Shown here piece by piece: positions 24,843 to 36,620 of a stretch of DNA of 64,000 nt; position 1 is the stretch's first letter; each line of letters starts with the position of its first letter. The stretch is taken from contig NC_072791.1 of assembly GCF_028583425.1 (NCBI RefSeq), forward strand, positions 32,495,368 to 32,559,367. Direction: 5' to 3'. Position numbers and translations under genes: made by a program. Below the pieces are notes generated by a model. The model did not search any database. It was not told the origin of the DNA and saw nothing but the letters and a program-made list of their open reading frames with translations. The stretch is from Eublepharis macularius (lineage: Eukaryota; Chordata; Lepidosauria; Squamata; Eublepharidae).

Positions 24843-25298
24843 CTAGCATGAGGCTTTGTTAAAATTATATATGAAAGCAAAAGAACAATTACTATAGTGA
24901 ATATTAGGAAGAATACAATGAAGAAAACGTAAGCAAAGAGAGCAACACTGACCTGCAGGCATTCCGTAAGAAAAAGAAATTTGTTTGTGCCATACACCAA
25001 TGAAGCTAGGTTCGGTTAAGCCAGTGGCTTTAGTTTCTCTGACATGGATGAGTGTGGGTGAGCAAGAAAACCATGTGACTTGTCCTGAAGAGAAGACAGT
25101 TGGGATGCTTTTCCTCACAAGCCTTTCCAGAAGATCCTCAAACGTTGGTGATACATATTGAGCATGAAAGTTGACACCGAGTGTGCCCAAATAGGAAAAG
25201 TGGCAAAAGGCATGCCAAGTTAGGAACAGTAGTGCAAGAGAGTGCAAAAAGATGACAGTAAGTACTCCTTTTCGAGTGCCCTTTATATCTGGGTGCAA
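24843..25298 (-). other. Unassigned 151-codon open reading frame
   Basis: An open frame of 151 codons in AT-rich DNA, where frames this long are uncommon by chance. It begins MHPDIKGTRKGVLTVIFLHS and contains one likely membrane segment (VIFLHSLALLFLTWHAF, residues 14-30), then a polar stretch, then a cysteine-rich hydrophobic end (CCSLCLRFLHCILP). Just downstream on the same strand, in another frame (24538-24759), lies a second membrane-like piece, VVWILVIAFIIIPVYVYLEL. The two could be the remains of one multipass membrane protein or pseudogene, or a chance pair. I recognise no family, and see no splice or promoter signal that decides the matter. Confidence 0.25.
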
Positions 25299-25439
25299 GT
25301 TGTATTCTATGTAAATGAGGCTATTTCATATGGACGCATGATATGTGCCTCAGTTTGAATTGGATGCTTATGCTTAATTCAGACTTGGAAGCTGTGGTGC
25401 TTAACCATGCACGGCTAATTACCGTCGAATAACTACACC

Positions 25440-25880
25440 AGTTGGTGAATAATTTGTGATACTGCTTGCTATATTGTGGTTATAATGAGCCTGTGAAAAA
25501 GTGTTGCACACGAAACGGGAAATATTTTGCTGGCACACGCCCGTCAGCTCCGCCCAAATATTGAACGCATCAAATATGCAACAATAATCTTTATTGACTG
25601 AGTTATACATCTATGCAAGAAGGAAGAAGCTGTTGGTCCTTCTGCAACCATTTGACCACGGAAGCATCTTCTTATACCTGCAAAGAAGAAAGAAGAGTTC
25701 ACTTTTGTACTTGACTGTACTGGAATTTATTACTAACCAATGGTGTTTGATATATGATTCTATAACCTCTTCTATTTTATGATTGCAATGTTATCTGAGG
25801 TAGAGTTTTGATATTTATAGATTGTGTGAAACCACTATATAGCACTTTCAGCACAAGTAGCACTTTATAGTAATAAAATA
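25440..25880 (+). repeat. Possible Penelope-like long-terminal-repeat remnant
   Basis: Shares with the Penelope-like arm at 38.4-38.9 kb a CGAAACGG word (25512-25519; 38492-38499 in the other copy) and, ~350 bp on, a GCAC(A)AGTAGCACTTTA-like word (25849-25867; compare GCACGTAGCACTTTAAA at 38764-38780). The CGAAACG word follows a short potential stem (TGTG...CACA). Similarity is limited to these blocks, so the assignment is tentative. Confidence 0.3.
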
Positions 25881-26019
25881 GGAATTTTCCGGTAATTCAG
25901 TTTTCAAATAACTTTTCTCCTCCGAGGGGCTTGGCCCTTCTGTTTTGCCTATTAAGTTCGGAGGAACCCTTGTTCTTTGGTTAGTGGTGTTTAACCATGC
26001 AGCAGGAAAACGGGGAGGC

Positions 26020-26375
26020 TCTTAAGTCCTATTGCTTGGTTGGAGACAGGGAGTCTGGCTGAAGTGTTCTCATGAGCATGCTCAAGCATCCCAGGAAGTG
26101 ATGTCATTATGCTGGCTACGGGCATGCTCCTGCAATTTGCATGGGGTTCATTCTGGCTCATTTGAGGCCAAAATTTGGCCCTAGCAAAGCATAGGAGCAT
26201 GCTCATCATGACTGGCGTGATGTCACTTCAGGAAGTGATGTTGTTTCGCCCTGCCAGAGGCTCACTCGGTGAGCACTTTTCCTGGTTGCCTGCCAGTGAC
26301 AACTGGGAAGACCCCTGGGATATTGCTTGCCACTGGGGGGCAACTGGTAAGCTTTTTTCCCACCGGGAGTTAACT
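26020..26375. repeat. Diverged relative of the 26.56-kb hAT-like family
   Basis: Contains the same landmarks as the next element: 'aggaagtgatgtcatt', 'gtgatgtcacttcaggaagtg' and 'ggttgcctgccagtgacaac'. Termini and target duplications could not be defined. Confidence 0.4.
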
Positions 26376-26562
26376 AGTTAAACATAAGCCTAAATTAACA
26401 ACATACAGATGCTGAGGGGAGAAATTGTTTTCTCTCCAGACAGTGCTCGTCAGCATTTAAGGTTCAATTGTAACCCCTTTACCACAGCTGAGAGGCTAAC
26501 AAGCTAACTCATATACTAGATCGCTCTTTTACACTTTCAGAAAACCTGGCCTCAGAAACAGT

Positions 26563-26987
26563 TAGGGTTGCCAGGTCCCTATAACCTCCCACCGGGAGGG
26601 GGGGAACCTGGCACTTGTCTTGTACTGGCAGCAACGTCTTCTTCATGCATGCTCCAGCACCTGCATGTTGATGTCACCCCTGGAAGTGATGTCATTGCGC
26701 TAGCCACAGGAGTGCTCCGTGCAGGGCCAATTTGGCCTGTTTGGGGCCCAAAACAGCCCCAAATGAAGTGCAAGAATGCTCCCACAGCTAGCATGATGAC
26801 ATCACTTCCGAGGGTGACATCATCGCACCCCTTGGGAGCACGTGCACAGCGCATGTTCCTGGGGTGCCTGCCAGTGGCAGGCAACCTCTGGGAGCTTGCC
26901 ACCTCCCACTGACCACTGGTGGGTCAGCGAGCAAGGTGGCAAACCCCTGGGAGTTTGCTTGCCACCGGCAGGAACCGGGGAACCCTA
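26563..26987. mobile_element. Non-autonomous hAT-like element (TAGGGTTGCCAGG family)
   Basis: A 425-bp unit with ends TAGGGTTGCCAGGTCCC and GGGGAACCCTA, flanked by a perfect 8-bp repeat GAAACAGT (26555-26562, 26988-26995). The interior carries several TGACATCA/TGATGTCA inverted words around a centre near 26.78 kb. No coding capacity. Related copies: 25.99-26.37, 35.03-35.41, 40.60-41.72 and, more distantly, 57.85-58.07 kb. Confidence 0.85.
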
Positions 26988-27379
26988 GAAACAGTACCAA
27001 AAAAGTTAGATTTTGGATGGGCCCTTCACAGGTGCCAATTTAAGTCCTTAAAGTGAGGTTCCTTCCTATCCCCAAACCCTACCCTCCCAAGAAAAGCCTA
27101 ACTCAGCTTAAGCTCTTATTCAAAGCTGCAATATCCCTGTCCAAAGGAAAATATATCAATTCTCCCTTTTTAAGCTGAGCCAACTCACCACCTCTCAACC
27201 TATGAAGTTCCAGGGGCTCTGATTAGCTGGCTAGTCTCTGGGGCTTGCTTGTGGGCAGAATCTCCAGGAATCGTTTAGAGCCCCAGAGATAGGTGCAACT
27301 TTGGGGTTGGTTACCACATGCCCGTTTTGTGGTTGTGACCATATGACGTTTCCCCTCGTCCTTAAACAGCAAAAATGTC

Positions 27380-27432
27380 ACCAGAGGAGTTTTTAATTTT
27401 TTTAAAAAAAATTTTTTTTTTTTTTTTAGAGG
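27380..27432. repeat. A/T homopolymer-rich patch
   Basis: A short run of T, A and then T (27388-27427) with no repeat unit beyond single bases. Confidence 0.6.
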
Positions 27433-27966
27433 GGAACGGTCAGGTGAAATCACAAGTTGAAATGTTCATAATAATAAAATCAGAACATGCACAGACTTCG
27501 GTTCTTAAGCTCTTCACAGATACTTAAAAGGCTTCTGTTTTGAGGCTTTGGTTCCCTTGTTTTCCCCCAACCACTCTAGTACACTTTCTTTCAGTATTCT
27601 CTTTCTCTTCTGGAATTAGGAATGCTGGTACCCACTTTCTAGTACCCCAATCCCCTTCTCTCCAAACACCAGTGCTTTCCTTCAGTCCTTAACTGAATCC
27701 AAAAGTCTCCACAGCCAATTTCCAACCACACACGACAAGGGATCTCTTTACTCTCCAGCGGTACCTCCCATTTTAATTGGGTGGGGAAAATCTCCTCTCC
27801 TTAGAAGATCTACCCCTTTCTTTGGCCCTTTTGGGAGTCACCTACTTCCCAATTTTTCCCAGTTCTGCCAGTCTTAAAATTGCTCTCCATTAGGACTCCA
27901 GCTCTGAACTCACTGATCTGTCTCAGCGAGGACTGAAAACAGACCTGCCTCTTTCTCACTCATGCT

Positions 27967-28495
27967 CAGGGCTGGATCTAGGGTTGCCGGTGCTCAGGGC
28001 AACCCTAGTCCACGCTCCCGGTGCTGCATGATGATGTCACTTCTGTGATGTCATCACGCAGGGCGGAGCATGCTGCCTGGGCGGTGAGCCGGCGGAGGCT
28101 GCGTGTGGGGCTGGGAAGCTGCCCACGCCATTCGCCTCCGTGCAGGACAGGGGGTGGCCGTCCGTCCCCTGTCCTGCAGGGCAGGCAAATGGCACGGGCA
28201 GCCTTGCAGCCCCCTGTGCTGCCTTTTGCCTGCCCCCTGTCCTGCTGGGAGGCAAATGGTGTGGGCAGCCTCGCAGCCCCCCGTGCTGCCTTTTGCCTGC
28301 CCCACAGGACAGGAGGCACACAGCAAGCCAGCTGCCCCCTGTCCTGTGGGGCAGGTGAAAGGCAGCGCAGGGGGCTGGGAGGCTGTCTGTGCTGCTGCCC
28401 ACGCTCTCCTGGCAGCTGGCAGCTGCTCCCGGTGCCCCCTCCCTGGCGGCACTGGGGGCAGACTACCCCCCCTGCCCCCCCTCAATCCGGCCCTG
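27967..28495. mobile_element. GC-rich non-autonomous hAT-like element
   Basis: A 529-bp unit with ends CAGGGCTGGATC and CAATCCGGCCCTG, flanked by a perfect 8-bp repeat CTCATGCT (27959-27966, 28496-28503). The interior is very rich in G and C and made of imperfect direct and inverted copies of 'cccctgtcctg' and 'ccttttgcctgcc', which open long frames on both strands by base composition alone. No transposase motif. Its CpG-rich inside could be mistaken for a CpG island. Confidence 0.85.
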
Positions 28496-29684
28496 CTCAT
28501 GCTACCTAGTCAGATTCCTTGAAGTAGTCTGTCACTCATATTTCTCTGTGTCTGTGAGGGACTAACCCTTAACAGTGCTGCAGCTGTGTGTGTACAGCCC
28601 TTCCAGGCTTTTAAAAAATGTGCAGTCCATCATAGACCACTATCCTGTGTTAGAATTCCAAAGCTCTCCACAGGCTCGAAATGGTTTGATGGTCCCTAGG
28701 TCACATCATAACTATAACATTCTACCTGGGGGGGCGGGCATCCACAAGAAGGTTTCATTGGTTTTTGGATGGTGGATCACGCTAAAGTCTGCCTGCTCCA
28801 AACTTCTGCTTTCAATGCTGGCTAGGCAGATGCATCTGGGACACTGAAATGGAACACAGTCTTCTCTGTTTATTGCCTCTCATCATGGAAGTTCTTTCTA
28901 TTATGGCTAATAGCAACCTGTCCTCCATGACTTTGTCTAATCTTTTTATCTTTCATACATCTGCAGCCGTGAGATGTGGGCTTTGTGCTGGTTTTCTTCA
29001 TTTTGGGGTTGTCGTTCACTATTTTTCACAGTCTGTGTTTTGCTAATGATTCCTTTTATGGCTGATGAAATTCTGCTATAGATTATAGTACTGCAACCCT
29101 ACTGAAGGAAAACCTAGATTTCCTTGAGAAGAAGATGCATACATCCCAGGGACAGAACAAAGAAAAAAAAACCTTTTATAGAGGTGCTTTAAAAGAACTC
29201 CCTTTGTTTCATTCAATAGATTCCAGACAAATCCTGCAGAAAGAATTGTAAAAGTTGCTTAATTTCCTAGGAAACTCATCTCCTTCTTTGCCAATGGTTA
29301 CTTATTACTGGGCTAAGGAGCCACGTTTTGCCAACAGAAACCTCTCTTTTATAATGTGGTTCGGAAAGATACATTTGTATAATATAATGCAGTGATAGCT
29401 TTTCCAGGGAGGAAATAATGAATCTTGCCTTCAGTGGAGACTCCTTCGCAGATCACCATGTCCCCATTTTAATGTCCAAGTGCCAGATATTATTTTTCCA
29501 CCAAAAAAAGGAAAGAGCGAAATTGTCTGAGACAGGCAGACCTGTCAGTGGTCTGGTGGGCAATATTTACTGCAAAGAATATTAAAAGTGACAACTAGGA
29601 ATTTTCAAAATCAGCCTTATTCCATTCTGCAGCTTGTTGAGTGTGCTTGTAAGAGCTTGCCTGTTGAAAACATACACCTGTGAG

Positions 29685-29958
29685 CAGGGCTTTTTTTTCT
29701 GGAAAAAGAGGTGGTGGAACTCAGTGGTGGAACTCAGGACTGCGCAATGATGTCACTTTGGGTCAGCTGGAATAAGGGGGGAATTTTTTAAAATTTAAAT
29801 TGCCCTCGGTGAAAATGGTCACATGGCCAGTAGCCCTGCCCCCTGATCTCCAGACAGAGGAAATCTGGAGATCAGGCCATGTGACCATTTTTAAGAGGTG
29901 CCAGAACTCTGTTTCACTGCGTTCCTGCTGAAAAAAGCCCCGCTGAAAAAAAACCCTG
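29685..29958. mobile_element. Non-autonomous hAT-like MITE
   Basis: A 274-bp unit with ends CAGGGCTTTTTTTTC and AAAAAAAACCCTG, flanked by a perfect 8-bp repeat CCTGTGAG (29677-29684, 29959-29966). The interior is partly palindromic around 'gaaaatggtcacatggcc' and 'ggccatgtgaccatttt'. The 'gaactc...gcgttcctg' words near the ends relate it to the elements at 42.0 and 59.45 kb. Confidence 0.85.
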
Positions 29959-31084
29959 CCTGTGAGACTCAAAATGTATGTTCGTGTTTATGAGAAGAAA
30001 ATTCATGTTACAGCCATTCTAATGGACATCTTCCCTTGGTCAACCCCTCCACCCCCAAAACTCTCATTTTTCAGATTGGCCTAATTAATTCCCATGTATT
30101 CCTACTTTTCACTGTTTCTAAATGCATTTAACTGTGTTTAGTACTAATACGTTGGACAGCCAATTTCAAATGTTAGATTTCTCTCCCTATAGCATATGCA
30201 TTAAATGTAGTGCACTGAAAAACCGAGTAAGAGCCCCACATATCTATAAAATCAGCATAGCACCCACCCTCCTCCTCCCATCAGATCCAGCCAAGAATGA
30301 TATGGAACCGGAAATTTGAACGTGTATTTTATTTCCATATCATATATTTATTTCCCTACTCATATATCTTTATAGTTTAAGATCTACTTTGAGTATGGAT
30401 ATGGATGCTGGTTCTCAAGGATGTTGAAATCTGCTTGTAAATCAGCCTTCCTACAAGTCAGGGCAAAAAAGGCAAGCTGTGTGCAGCCTGAGCTTGTGTA
30501 TGTTGTCTGAGAGAAATATAACCTGTGTGAAAGCCTGAACTGTGTGTTTGGGAAAGAACATTCAGTCAGGAGAAAGCAGGCAAACTGTGTGTGTGTCTGA
30601 GAAAAGGTCTTACTTGTAATTGAGAGAGAAATCAATATCAAAAGTAGGCAAACTGTGTGTGAAGCCTGAGAGGAGATCTGTGTGACTGGGTTTAAGTAAA
30701 GTAATTTTAAGAATTGACAACTACTCTTTTGAAACCATCAAGTTTTAGAAATAATATGAAACCGATACGCTTCTTATAAAAATAAACATTTTCTTGGGTT
30801 ATTTTTATATCCCAGAGTATCTGTCATTCCTATACCCCATTCCTATCCTCAGGGCCACATAGTACCATGACGCTTGGGCACGTTACAAAAGGAGAAATTT
30901 AAGTTATTCTGGAATTTAATTCCTGGTGGCAGCAATCTACCAAGAGGGGGCAAAAATAAAAGGCTTAAAGGCAAAATCTACCTAAGAGAAAGAGAATGTC
31001 AGTCGTAACATCCATTCGGAAGCCTGGCGCAATAGAATTTCGAACTGCTGATCTGTTTTTCACACTTGCACACTAAAGAGTAAA

Positions 31085-31715
31085 GGTGTGTGTTTTTAAG
31101 TGGCAAGTGTGATTGGGTCTTATTTACTACCACAAAGAAGAACTATCCTGCTGCCAGTGGAGTATCCTTGGCTGCCAGTGGAGTACCAAATCAGGTTCAA
31201 GGTTTTGGTGTTAACCTACAAAGCCCTACGCGGACTGGGACCGACGTATCTGAGGGACCGTCTCTCATCGGAGGACTCTCCACTCTGGTGGAAAACATCT
31301 TTTAAGTGTCCCTGGCCCTAGGGAGGCCCGCCTGGCATCGACCAGGGCCAGGGCCTTTTCAGTCCTGGCCCCGACCTGGTGGAATGCTCTGTCTTGCGAG
31401 ACAAGGGCCCGGCAAGATTTGCTTGCATTTCGCCGGGCCTGTAAGACAGAGCTATTCCGCCAGGCATATGGCTGACGCCGGGCAGTGCCCCCCCCATGAA
31501 GGGGGGGGGTTAAACCATTGCCCCTATGTGAACACAGAGGCATGTATGAACCACTATGCAGCATGAACTGTAATATTTAATGTTTTAAAATGTTTTTAAA
31601 TGTATTATTTAATGTTTTTAAATGTTTTTAATGGTGTTTGTATTTGTTATCCACCCTGAGCCTGCGAAAGCAGGGAGGGCGGAATATAAATATAATAAAT
31701 TAAATTAAATTATCC
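31085..31715 (+). repeat. LINE 3' end with partial ORF2 C-terminus
   Basis: At 31157-31265 one frame gives PWLPVEYQIRFKVLVLTYKA followed by LRGLGPTYLRDRLSS, the conserved end region of L2/CR1-type ORF2. Later blocks include 'gtggaatgctctgtcttgcg' (WNALS-like). The 3' part has 'ttatccaccctgagcctgc' and ends in a short ATAAATTAAATTAAA repeat tail. Fairly well preserved but cut at the 5' side. Copies of the same tail occur at 1.2 and 13.9-14.5 kb in reverse. Confidence 0.75.
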
Positions 31716-31855
31716 CCTGATTCGCTCCCCCACACGTGGTGCTCGAGAACACAGAAAGCCACATAAAGCATCACAATATATATTCAGAGAGAAGGATTCC
31801 CAATAGCTTGAACAAGCGAGCATGCTTTATGACAACAGGAGAAAGCAAACATCTT

Positions 31856-31888
<33 letters not shown>

Positions 31889-31909
31889 AACAACAACAAC
31901 AACAACAAT
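31856..31909 (+). repeat. (TAC)n-(AAC)n compound microsatellite
   Basis: About eleven TAC/CTA triplets followed directly by seven ACA/CAA triplets, without interruption. Confidence 0.95.
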
Positions 31910-32489
31910 TTTAGGAAAGCAGGGCAAGCCCAGGCATTCTGCACATCTCACAATTGCATTTTATTGCATCCTATTAATCTGAAAACATCAGCTGGCGCTA
32001 ACTTACCAGTCCTTCGGTAAGTACAGTTTTGTATCTCTATTGGTTTAAGAATATCTTGTTTTTGACTATACAATCCTATCCTGAGTTAGGGTAGTGTTTT
32101 CTACTTTGGCATCCCTGGATTAAAGCCATGACCACTAGTTATGTGATGTGAACTTTGAAATAAACTGCAACATCAACAAGAGACTAATAATCTTCCCCCT
32201 TGGCAAAAAGCACTTTTAACCTCAGCATTTCCTTAAACACTCTCCAAGATGCAGCTCCCGAGTTGTTGGGTGCCAACTTTGTTCTCCTTTAAGCATTTTG
32301 TTGGCTGCTCTTATGTCGGAATACACAAAAGGCCATGGAATCCTTGTATCAGCAATTGTCACAAAGTCAAGTTCTGCACTTCCTAGAGGGTCCAAGCTTT
32401 CCCCGGTGTGCCATTGGCAAGAAACAGTTTAGTAGTGGGCAAAACAACAAGCTTCTGATGTGTGTGTGTTGCTCTCAGCAGTCTCTTGC

Positions 32490-32722
32490 TTAGAATTTAC
32501 CCACAAAGGATCACACATGGAGATGCCTTTTACTGAGGCCATCAAGGTCAGCATTATGTATTCAGACCGACAGTGGCTCTCCAGGGACTCAGGACGAGGC
32601 CTTTCACACCACCTCCTGCCTAGTGCCGTTTTAACCATAGATGCCAGGGATTGGACCTGGGAGGGGACCCCCTGCATGCAAAGCAGAGGCTCTTCCACGA
32701 AGCTACAACCCCTCCCCAATTT
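32490..32722 (-). repeat. tRNA-derived SINE (Sauria-SINE-like), antisense
   Basis: On the minus strand, from about 32715 downward, the sequence reads AGCTTCGTGGAAGAGCCTCT, CTTTGCATGC (a tRNA-like anticodon arm with TGC) and CCAGGTCCAATCCCTGG (B box). It then runs into a body with 'tggagagccactgtcggtct' and 'atgctgaccttgatggcctc', ending near a region like the CAGTATAAGGCAGCTTCATG tail known in squamate SINEs. This is the lineage marker in the window that points best to Squamata. Confidence 0.7.
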
Positions 32723-33043
32723 GTCCTGCCCCATGCCTTTTCTGAGGCACCCTTCCTGGTAACATTTGCAGAAGCAGCAGCTTCCCTTCCAGTGACCAGC
32801 ATTTTCTTATTCTGGCAGGCTCCTCAAGAGTGTTGTGAGGAGTCTAGCCAGTTGGTGAGCTTTCTAATCTAAACCAGCTGTCCCCATGCTGAGGCCTCCC
32901 ATTTGCATTGTTTAACATACTTAGAAAATGAAGTGTTCATTTTTAACATTCCTCCTCCAATTGGTTTAATGCTGAATTACAGAAGAATACTAAGCAAAAC
33001 CAGGTGCCTTCGCTGTATTCTCTCCAGTGTCTGAGGAGGAGCA

Positions 33044-33116
33044 GACCTCTCCTTCTCCCTCCCCTCTTCTCCCCTCCTTCCCTCCCTCCTCCTTCCTTCC
33101 CTCACTCTTTCTCTCT
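33044..33116 (+). repeat. Pyrimidine-rich simple repeat
   Basis: A CT-only tract of mixed CTCC and CTTCC units over about 70 bases, purine-rich on the other strand. Confidence 0.9.
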
Positions 33117-35026
33117 AACTCTGTTTCTGTATTATTTGTTATTTCATTCTCTGGGATGTATAAATGATGGCAGGACTGGACTTTTAGCGAACACTCATGC
33201 ACAAGCCTAAGTTTTAGCTACTCAAGCAAATAGTTAAGGCACTGTTTTCATCATCTCAGCTCTCTTCACTACTTTGGACATGACAGGATTAAAAAGGTAG
33301 GTCCTAAGCGGTTAATTTATGTCTTTTAAATGATTATTTGTTGAATGTCAGACTCGGTCCCTAGGCAAGGACAGCCCAGCCCATCACACTTGCATATAAA
33401 GGGAGAAAGGGGGAACCTCCATTCTTTACTATTATATGTATTCAACACGGAACAATATTGTTTACACTATGTTATGCATTTTATGGCCCCAGGAACTGAA
33501 AGAGATGCATGAACCTCCAAAAGGGTTTTCTCTGCAGGCATACATTAGCAATTATTGATTTCAAGTTGCAGTTCATTTAATTGTTGTGGAAATTATTGTG
33601 ATTATTTTTCTAAAATATACTATTAATGACTGTTTGATAAACCAGGAAACCCAGCTGGAAATTTACTTGGTAGTTTGAAGGGGTTGAGCTATGTCTCACT
33701 GGAGTATAGGGATTTTTTATGACAGGGTTGCAGGTTGAAGTCTTACAAGAAAAACTCTCTGTTGTTTTGTAGATTAAGAAGATGGGTTTTTTTAAACTCA
33801 TATTTATGGCAATTTATAGAAATTACAGGAGATTGTAGATGGAATAACCAAAATTATAATGATTATTGATGCCCTCTTAATGCTTTAAAGAGAACGGGAA
33901 TAGTATAATGGCTTAGAGACAGAAAGTACCATTCTAAGCATAGTTGCAGCCTTCTAAGCACACTGTCTGAAGAAGGGTAAAACTACTTAGGGAGGCACTG
34001 TAAACTACAAATCAGGAAGTCCCCAGTTCAAATCTTGCCTCCATCATGAACTCATTAGATGGCGTTAGGCAAGACACTCTCACTATTAGCCTCAGTACGA
34101 GGTTGCCGATACCGACTGCAAGGATATTGCACTTATTGGAAGATCATGTAGATGAACACTTTAAAGCCCTGTACAGACATCAAGTATTATTAACACAGGC
34201 AATATATACCCAAGAATTCTTTGACACAAGAATCATACAATCTAAATCTGAAAAGGTAAAAGATGACAGAGGGCAAGGAGGAAGATGAGCGTGAGAAGGA
34301 TAGGGGCAATTCAACTACATGTGTCTAGGTATGGGTACAGGATTAGGGAAGGTTAATATTGTTCTTTTTAACTCCCTAATTTGTCTGCTGTCATTTGACT
34401 GAAAACTCCTCTGATGTCATTTAGCAGACCCAACTGGAAGTGCTTTAATTTTCGCCCTTTGAATTCAGAGTTTCTCTGGGGCATCTTCAAACATTATGTT
34501 TCAAGTTCACTCTTCAGACATTTTAAGGTGAATATAACCATGTGCTTGCAGATTTGTATATATGATACAGGTGTACTTGTCGAGCAGCCAGGACTGGCAG
34601 TTAAATGTACATTCAGAGCACACAGCCCAAATATTGCTGTAATGTAGCTTCATTTGCTTTTACTTGTGAATGCTAAATTGAGCATGTTTGCATTGCAGCA
34701 AGTGGTGTGCTCTTTAAATCATCCCGTAACTCTGGACAGCTTTCAGAAGACCAGGGAACAAAGTGCAACATTAAATGGCAGCTGAAATAGCACTTCAAAT
34801 TGTATTGGATCCAATTCCAGGCAATCTCTCTAGAGAACAAATCTATTTTTCTGCATCTTAAAAATCTGCCAAATAAGCAACATCTGCCTGAGTAGGATTA
34901 CTAGCTGAGGGATTTGCTGAGTTCTCTGTGCTTATTTTGAAAGGTTTGAGAAGTTGCTGTTAGAATTGGAAACTGCATTGGTTGCCTTCTTTATAATATA
35001 TAGGGGGGACAGTAGCATCCAATGGG

Positions 35027-35407
35027 TAGGGTTGCCAAGTGTCTGATTTTGACCTGGACAGTCTGGTATTTTGGGGGACTGTCCAGGGAAAACATTTCCC
35101 CAGAACCAGACACCTGGCCCCTCCCTTTTCCTCCTCTGGCAGCATTGTGTTGCTGCCAGCTATAGAAGTGGCCAGTTAGCCTCTGTGCCTGAGCTGCCCA
35201 GGTACTCAGGCAGCCTCCTACTGCTGGTGCCTGGAAGTGTGTGTGTGGGGGGGTCCCGGTGTGATGATGTCACTTCTTGCAGTGACATCATCACGACATC
35301 CTGGGAGTGTGTACATGCTATGCATGCACACATTATTAAAAAAAAAGTAACCCACCCCACTTCTCCCTGAGGTCCGGTATTATTCCAGACCCCATCTGGC
35401 AACCCTA
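35027..35407. mobile_element. Non-autonomous hAT-like element (TAGGGTTGCCA family)
   Basis: A 381-bp unit with ends TAGGGTTGCCAAGTGTCTG and CCATCTGGCAACCCTA. The flanks CCAATGGG (35019-35026) and CCAAAGGG (35408-35415) match at 7 of 8 positions. The interior has 'gatgatgtcacttc' and 'agtgacatcatcac' as an inverted pair, as in the 26.56-kb copy. Confidence 0.75.
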
Positions 35408-35629
35408 CCAAAGGGTGCACTAGGCACTGTAACTCCCTGGAGCGGCAACTGGGGAAAATGGCTTCTTTTCTAACCATGAAGGCCTTTCTAAATTGGCTTT
35501 GATCTTACTATGTAACTGAGTAAGTGTATTTCAGACAACTCACTTTATACCCTGGTGCACCACCAGAGGGCGCTGCCATGGAGGGAAGCCTAGGCAAGGC
35601 ACCATGTTCCTCCAGAAAATGTGCCATGG

Positions 35630-36620
35630 TGGGAAGCCCAGTATGGGAGCAGGTGGCAATGCCCGCCTCCTGCCTTCACCCAGCTGGTATTAGGAGTGAG
35701 GCAGGTGGCAATGCCCGCCACCCAACTTAACTCAGCTGTCCACCACCCCCCACCTTAACCCAGCTGGTATTAAGAGCGGAGCAGGTGGCAATGCCATCCC
35801 TCCCTTTGAACCAGTTGGGATCAGGAGCAGAGCAGTTGGCAATGCCTGCCCCCCGCCTTAACCCAGCTGGTATTAGGAGCAGAGCAGGTGGAATTTCCCC
35901 TCCCACCTTAACACAGGTGTTATTAGGAGCAGAGCAGGTGGCAATGCCACCCCCAACCTTAACCCAGCTGGTATTAAGAGCAGAGCACTTGGCAATATCC
36001 ACCCCCCCCCTTCACCCAGCTGGGATCAGAAGCAGAGCAGGTGGCTTTGCCCACCTACTGCCTTAACCCAGCTGGTATTAGGAGCGGAGCACTTGGCAAT
36101 ATCCACCCCCCCTTCTCCTGGCTGAGATCAGGTGCAAAGCAGGAGGCAATGCCCATCTTCCCTTCACCCAGCCGGGATAAGGAGCAGAGCAGGTGGCAAT
36201 GCCCGCCCTCTTCAACCTACCAGAATAAGCTACCGAGCAGGCGGTAATGCCCACCCTGTCTTCACCATGCTGGAGTCAGGAGCCAAGCATGCAGCAATGC
36301 CTGCCCCCCCTTCAACCTGCCAGAATCAGGAGCAGAGCAGGTGGCAATGCCCACACCCCCTTCACCCAGCTGGGATCAGGAGCAGAGCAGGTAGTAAAGC
36401 CTGCCACCCACCTTCACCTGTCTGGATCAGGCGCAGAGCAGGACGCAATGCCTGTTCCTCCCTTCACCCAGTAGGGAGCAGATGCAATGCCCACCCCCCT
36501 TCACCCAGCTGGGATCAGGCTTGGAGCAGGCAGCAATGCCTGCCCCCCTTCACCTAGCTGTAGTCAGGCGCAGAACAGGAGGCAATGTCACCCCTTTACC
36601 CAGCCTGTATCAGGCATGGA
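35630..36620 (+). repeat. Degenerate ~48-bp minisatellite, left part
   Basis: About twenty imperfect units, each with 'cccagctggtattaggagc', then AGAGCAGGTGGCAATGCC, then a C-rich spacer. Unit length varies around 45-50 bp and variants differ by subfamily (TATTAGGAGC in the left half, GATCAGGAGC in the right half). Frames open across the array only because of the repeat. The array is interrupted at 36620 by the Penelope-like element. Confidence 0.85.

Noticed and set aside
28005..28522. Several overlapping frames of 104-162 codons on both strands
   Set aside because: Same reason: GC-rich transposon interior, no motif, frames open in all directions.
30340..30890. Possible solo LTR with AATAAA and TGTGTGA repeats
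   Set aside because: I could not define TG...CA ends, a target duplication or a primer-binding site.
32640..32722. tRNA-like sequence with TGC anticodon loop on the minus strand
   Set aside because: It continues into a SINE body and has arm mismatches, so it is a SINE head and not a tRNA gene.
35630..36600. Regularly spaced repeats considered as a CRISPR-like or coding repeat array
   Set aside because: Vertebrate DNA, units directly abut without unique spacers and vary in length; the open frames follow the repeat period. It is a minisatellite.
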